Assembly (NCBI GenBank): GCA_002284615.2
Contig: MU069782.1
Coordinates: 54,380 to 64,959, forward strand
Direction of reading: 5' to 3'
Length of the DNA: 10,580 bases
Source of the DNA: Dunaliella salina
Lineage: Eukaryota > Chlorophyta > Chlorophyceae > Chlamydomonadales > Dunaliellaceae
Shown: in pieces, positions 7,794-10,580 of the stretch
Layout: every line of letters starts with the position of its first letter
How positions within the stretch are numbered: the first letter of the stretch is position 1
Made by a program: the position numbers and the translations under genes
Notes under the pieces: model-generated
What the model was told of the DNA's origin: nothing
Databases searched by the model: none
Seen by the model: only the letters and a program-made list of their open reading frames with translations

Positions 7794-7868
7794 CTGCGAC
7801 CAAAAGGTTTACACACCATGTTTGGGAAGAAATGTGTGTGTATCAAGAAGCACAAGGGCACCACCCGG
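7794..7868 (-). repeat. Intron 3'-end repeat shared with 7122-7195
   Basis: On the minus strand this reads CACACACATTTCTTCCCAAA, later CCTTTTGGTCGCAG. The other acceptor has CACACACATCATTTCCAAA and later GTTTTGTTCGCAG in the same order. Both are followed by ACTTTC in phase 0. It probably marks the 3' end of an upstream intron whose donor was not identified. Confidence 0.55.
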
Positions 7869-9262
7869 TACAATGGGGAAGCTATTACTCAGGGGAAAAA
7901 CAGATGACATGGATGAAATCAAGCAGCTTGAAGGGATGAAGCACAAAAAAAAACTCCAAATACAATGCATGCACATGGTGCTGGACACAATGTGCATGTC
8001 ATGACGAGAGTGTGCTATGACAGAGTGTGCTGCAAGGCAGTTGAGTGAATTGGACATTCGTGTTGATCCTCGTGGCAACACAGCTGAGGCTGTGTTGGGA
8101 GAACCCCCGTATATCTAGTGGGAGCTCGTAGTAAGACCATCTGTTATTATCTTTGTGTAAGCTCACTCAGTCAAGTCCGCTGTTCAAGAATTTGCCCATG
8201 TGTGAGTAAGCTCACCCAGTCCTTGGAGGAGGAAGTCAGCAGTGCCCCGCCAATTAAGTGTATCAGTCCAGTGTCTGTGCACGCAGCACGCTCAGTCTAG
8301 CCAAATTACCAAGAGTACTAAGAGTATTGCTCCTGCTCAATTAAAGAGTCAAGCCGACACTCAAGAATCTACTCCAAATCTGTCCGGAAGCTGAAGCTCC
8401 AGCCAAACCTGCGTATTGCTGTACGCCACAGCATCAACACCAAACCTTCTTCCTTCTCTCAACACATTTGCCAGTTGAAATTGTGTGGTGCATGGATTTG
8501 TGGAGTGCCTGCAATGATGTGTAATTTTTCTGCCCTGCAATTTTGGATGTTCAAAAGTGCTGCAGTTTCAGAGTAAAACGGTGTGCACACTGCTTGTCGT
8601 TGAACTTCCATCTCTCACATACAGGGGGGTGAAGCAGACTCCAGATTTTTGCTTGCATGTATTGCCGTGCTGTTTGGGAATTTCTGTGCTACTTTATGCC
8701 TTGGTCCCTGTCTTGCTCCTTGATGTCGTCTTTACATCCCATTTCTTTGATATCACTTCGCATTCAGGAACTTCATGCTTGTGATAGGGGGGTCTGGTCA
8801 TGGGATGTTAAGACGCTATTCTGGCTGCGGCACTTTCTCAGCCTGACACACATACACCTTTTTGAACATGGATTCAAAATGAAATGCAACACCGATCTCG
8901 GACTTATCGTTCTATCTCTGATTGTATGGACTTCTTTCATAACACGGAGCAGCCAAACTACCTGGCTGAAGGCTACATCTCTGGTGTAATGTAATGCAAT
9001 GTGGCAGATCCTTGCAGGTGCTGCGCATTTGTGTTGGATGCACCACATCCACAGCATGCACTCACCATTAAGAGGGCGGACACAATCCCCAATGTAGTCC
9101 AAGTTGTCTTCATTCGCTCTAAGGTCTCAAAAGATCCTCTGTTTCAAAAGAAAGCGAAGGGACTAAGATCCAGGCCATTTGTATCCTGCTGTTACTTTGG
9201 CTTTTAAAAGCAGTGCTAAATACGCATGTTAAATGCATGCCACAGGAGCTATGAGAAGTCGT
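7869..9262. other. Stretch between divergent genes, no supported gene
   Basis: Short reading frames occur on both strands (for example 8118-8300 and 8657-8989 plus, 8773-9102 minus), but none has recognisable domains. A GTAAGCTCACYCAGTC direct repeat lies at 8157-8172 and 8206-8221, and the second copy is part of GTGAGTAAGCTCAC, an inverted repeat that also resembles a splice donor. TGTAA motifs, which can serve as polyadenylation signals in green algae, occur near 8519 and 8987, but there is no gene to attach them to. The region should hold the promoters of the two flanking genes. Confidence 0.4.
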
Positions 9263-9583
9263 TCAAAAGTATGGGGATTCAGCTGGCTGACCTGCAGGTG
9301 CTATTGCAACCTCCAAAAGGAGCTCAAAAACCTTTGCCAGTTGGAGACCTTTCTTGGTTGAGTATTTCTTGTTTACTGATGCTCTCTTATTGAGCCTCTC
9401 TATGTAACACCAGTATACCCCAACATGCATTACATGCGCAGCTTCCATACGTGTCTCTGACCTCATTGAAGTGACAGCCTTGAAAATGCTTGCTTGATGC
9501 ATGTTCACATCTTCCCTGTACAAGCCTTCTTCCTCATCGCACTCATGTGAAGAGCCTGTGAGAGGATAGGGCATGGTGTTCAA
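9263..9583 (-). CDS. Hypothetical 106-codon reading frame, doubtful
   Basis: An open frame from ATG at 9583 to a stop at 9263. The product is hydrophilic with an acidic start (CDEEEGLYRED), a basic middle (NKRASVNKKYSTKKG) and a short hydrophobic, helix-like stretch (KVFELLLEVAIAPAG). No family was recognised. Its composition is more protein-like than that of neighbouring frames, and possible donor sites lie near the 3' end (GTCAGCC after CCTGCAG), so it could be an exon. A 27-bp duplication overlaps its first codons, which argues against that ATG being a conserved start. Confidence 0.2.
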   Translation of the reverse strand: MNTMPYPLTGSSHECDEEEGLYREDVNMHQASIFKAVTSMRSETRMEAAHVMHVGVYWCYIERLNKRASVNKKYSTKKGLQLAKVFELLLEVAIAPAGQPAESPYF

Positions 9584-9640
9584 GGTTACAAGGTTACAAG
9601 TGAAGTAAGTAAATGAGAGGATAGGGCATGGTCTTCAAGG
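9559..9640. repeat. 27-bp direct duplication (55-bp period)
   Basis: TGAGAGGATAGGGCATGGT, then one variable base, then TTCAAGG occurs at 9559-9585 and 9614-9640. Between the copies AAGGTTAC is repeated twice in tandem. Confidence 0.9.
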
Positions 9641-9766
9641 AGGAAAGGAGTGCAGCCTGGCATGGCAGCTTGGAAATATTGCAGCTGAAGGATATAAATG
9701 GCTTGGCATGGTACCTTGGTTCTCACCCTCCGTGCTAACATTGGCACGAAACATAGGCATCGCAGG

Positions 9767-9848
9767 GTGTCCGTGCTTCGAAGCAATGGGGGAGGGCACC
9801 CCCCTCCCCCACAAACAAATACTCAGCGAGAGTGTCCGTGCTTTCAAG
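9767..9848. repeat. Perfect G/C hairpin between short direct repeats
   Basis: Arms TGGGGGAGGG (9787-9796) and CCCTCCCCCA (9802-9811) pair perfectly around a 5-base loop. Outside them, GTGTCCGTGCTT occurs at 9767-9778 and again at 9832-9843. The layout could be a small inserted element with target duplication, or replication slippage. Confidence 0.7.
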
Positions 9849-10034
9849 ACGCGAAGGATCGTGTTAAAATAGATAACATGGTGTGAAGTCAAGAAAAGTT
9901 GGGGCAGTAGTTGATTTTCTGGTAGCAGCATCCTTTTTTTGCATCCTTAGCAAGATCATATGTACGTGTGATTAGTTATGTATCGTGTCATACGTTTCGA
10001 TGTTGGTCAAACTCAATTTAGGCGGATTGACCAT

Positions 10035-10066
10035 GCATGACTCCCTTCTTGCATGACTACCTTCTT
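10035..10066. repeat. 16-bp tandem duplication
   Basis: GCATGACTCCCTTCTT is followed at once by the same sequence with one C-to-A change. With the following CTTTCCTCCCC it makes a pyrimidine-rich stretch ahead of the CAG at 10088-10090. Confidence 0.85.
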
Positions 10067-10100
10067 GACTTTCCTCCCCTGAATGTCCAGAAACATTTAG

Positions 10101-10452
10101 ATGGGGGTTAGGAGTGTTCCTCCGCCTGGGACCGACTCCTCACTGAAAGCTAAGAAGGACCGAGTCATTGCCGTGCTCACCAAAGTCAATGACAGGGACA
10201 CTCATCAAAGGGCCTGCGAGGAGCTGCATGTGCTGGTGTCGGTGAGTCAACCAGGGTGGAATGCGGGTCTGGTCATGCTTTGGATCCCCTCCATGCAAGC
10301 GTGGTTTGTCACCATGCACATGTGTTTGCTGGTGTTGTGTTACTGTCTCATTCAATGTACAGGACAAGTTCTGGATGGATGCTGATGCCCTCCTCATGTT
10401 GGTCCACCAGCTGTGCATCCCAACACCGGTGCAAAAGGTGTTTGCTCGGAAG
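10101..10452 (+). CDS. TORTIFOLIA1/SPR2-like microtubule-associated protein, N-terminal exons
   Basis: Exon 10101-10241 encodes 47 residues from ATG, including LKAKKDRVIAVLTKVNDRDT and ending in RACEELHVLVS. It ends at donor GTGAGT. A 121-bp intron (10242-10362, acceptor TACAG) leads in phase 0 to exon 10363-10452 (30 residues, DKFWMDADALLMLVHQLCIP... ending FARK), then donor GTGAGC. Together they form two amphipathic helices typical of the first HEAT/TOG repeat. The pattern of lysine-rich helix, NDRDT, EEL, then a leucine-rich helix before a basic end is recalled from plant TORTIFOLIA1/SPIRAL2 proteins, which bind microtubules and govern cortical array order and minus-end dynamics. The ATG follows an in-frame TAG. 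A CAG acceptor with a pyrimidine tract ends at 10090, so the start exon may begin at 10091 after a 5' UTR intron. The rest is outside the window. The family call rests on 77 residues. Confidence 0.55.
10242..10362 (+). other. Intron 1 of the TORTIFOLIA1-like gene
   Basis: 121-bp phase-0 intron, GTGAGTCAAC...CAATGTACAG. Its removal joins two segments that share the helical, charged pattern of one HEAT repeat. Reading through it instead breaks the pattern. Confidence 0.6.
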
Positions 10453-10580
10453 GTGAGCAAGATGAACCATGCATCAGTGGGGTTCTGGGGGCCGGTTGGG
10501 GGGGAGTGACGAAGGCATGTAACGCAGTTATGATGAGCACCATGTGTGCCTGCTCTCCATTCCCTCTAATCACACACACA
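10453..10580 (+). other. Intron 2 (partial) of the TORTIFOLIA1-like gene
   Basis: Starts GTGAGCAAG after the FARK codons. The G-rich run and the absence of conserved residues fit intron sequence. No acceptor was identified before the window ends. Confidence 0.45.

Noticed and set aside
8202..8215. GTGAGTAAGCTCAC as a splice donor for an upstream exon of the 10101 gene
   Set aside because: The donor consensus is good, but no coding or transcript evidence supports an exon ending there and the intron would be nearly 1.9 kb.
8657..8989. 110-codon plus frame with hydrophobic runs
   Set aside because: Composition is random-like (many Ser, Leu, Cys and Trp), the opposite strand is open as well, and no splice or domain support was found.
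1..10580. CRISPR array, tRNA or rRNA genes
   Set aside because: The repeats are tandem or paired rather than regularly spaced with unique spacers, and no tRNA or rRNA conserved segments were seen.

Overview
The window looks like nuclear DNA from a eukaryote, most likely a green alga. The support is spliceosomal GTGAGT/GTGAGC introns of 100-300 bp, many decayed non-LTR retrotransposons (LINEs), abundant short tandem repeats, and a start exon resembling the plant and algal TORTIFOLIA1/SPIRAL2 microtubule proteins. There are no operons, no ribosome-binding-site logic and no long uninterrupted ORFs. The species cannot be fixed from the sequence alone.

Bases 1 to about 4,200 are a nest of broken LINEs in alternating orientation. 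Two plus-strand 3' ends of one family (copy A, 1-404; copy B, about 1890-3151) end in the same 3' UTR, the same terminal hairpin and a pyrimidine-rich tail. Copy B preserves a C-terminal zinc knuckle followed by a PD...ExK nuclease-like block. Two minus-strand reverse transcriptase fragments from different elements lie between and beyond them (about 405-1890, active-site box FADD; about 3152-4200, box YADD). All carry frameshifts or stops, so none is a working gene.

Bases about 4,370-6,980 are repeat-rich and mostly non-coding. They hold four 15-bp units, a 76-bp duplication, and three 3' ends (C, D, E) of a second LINE family. Copy D keeps a GC-rich coding tail that ends in the same residues, NPPDPH-stop, as copies A and B. 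A 32-bp duplication and four 18-bp units follow.

Bases 6,984-7,793 hold the best-supported ordinary gene. It is a minus-strand, at least two-exon gene for a small membrane protein with three hydrophobic segments and a basic C-terminal tail. Its family was not recognised. Its two splice acceptors share about 75 bp of related sequence, and its intron carries two extra degenerate copies of the end of the upstream exon. Both points suggest recent intron-linked duplication.

Bases about 7,800-10,090 show no convincing gene. From 10,101 a plus-strand gene begins with two short exons that together look like the N-terminal HEAT/TOG helices of a TORTIFOLIA1/SPR2-like protein, and it runs off the window. 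The two cellular genes are divergent, so their promoters should lie in the roughly 2.3-kb interval between them. They show no functional link beyond adjacency.
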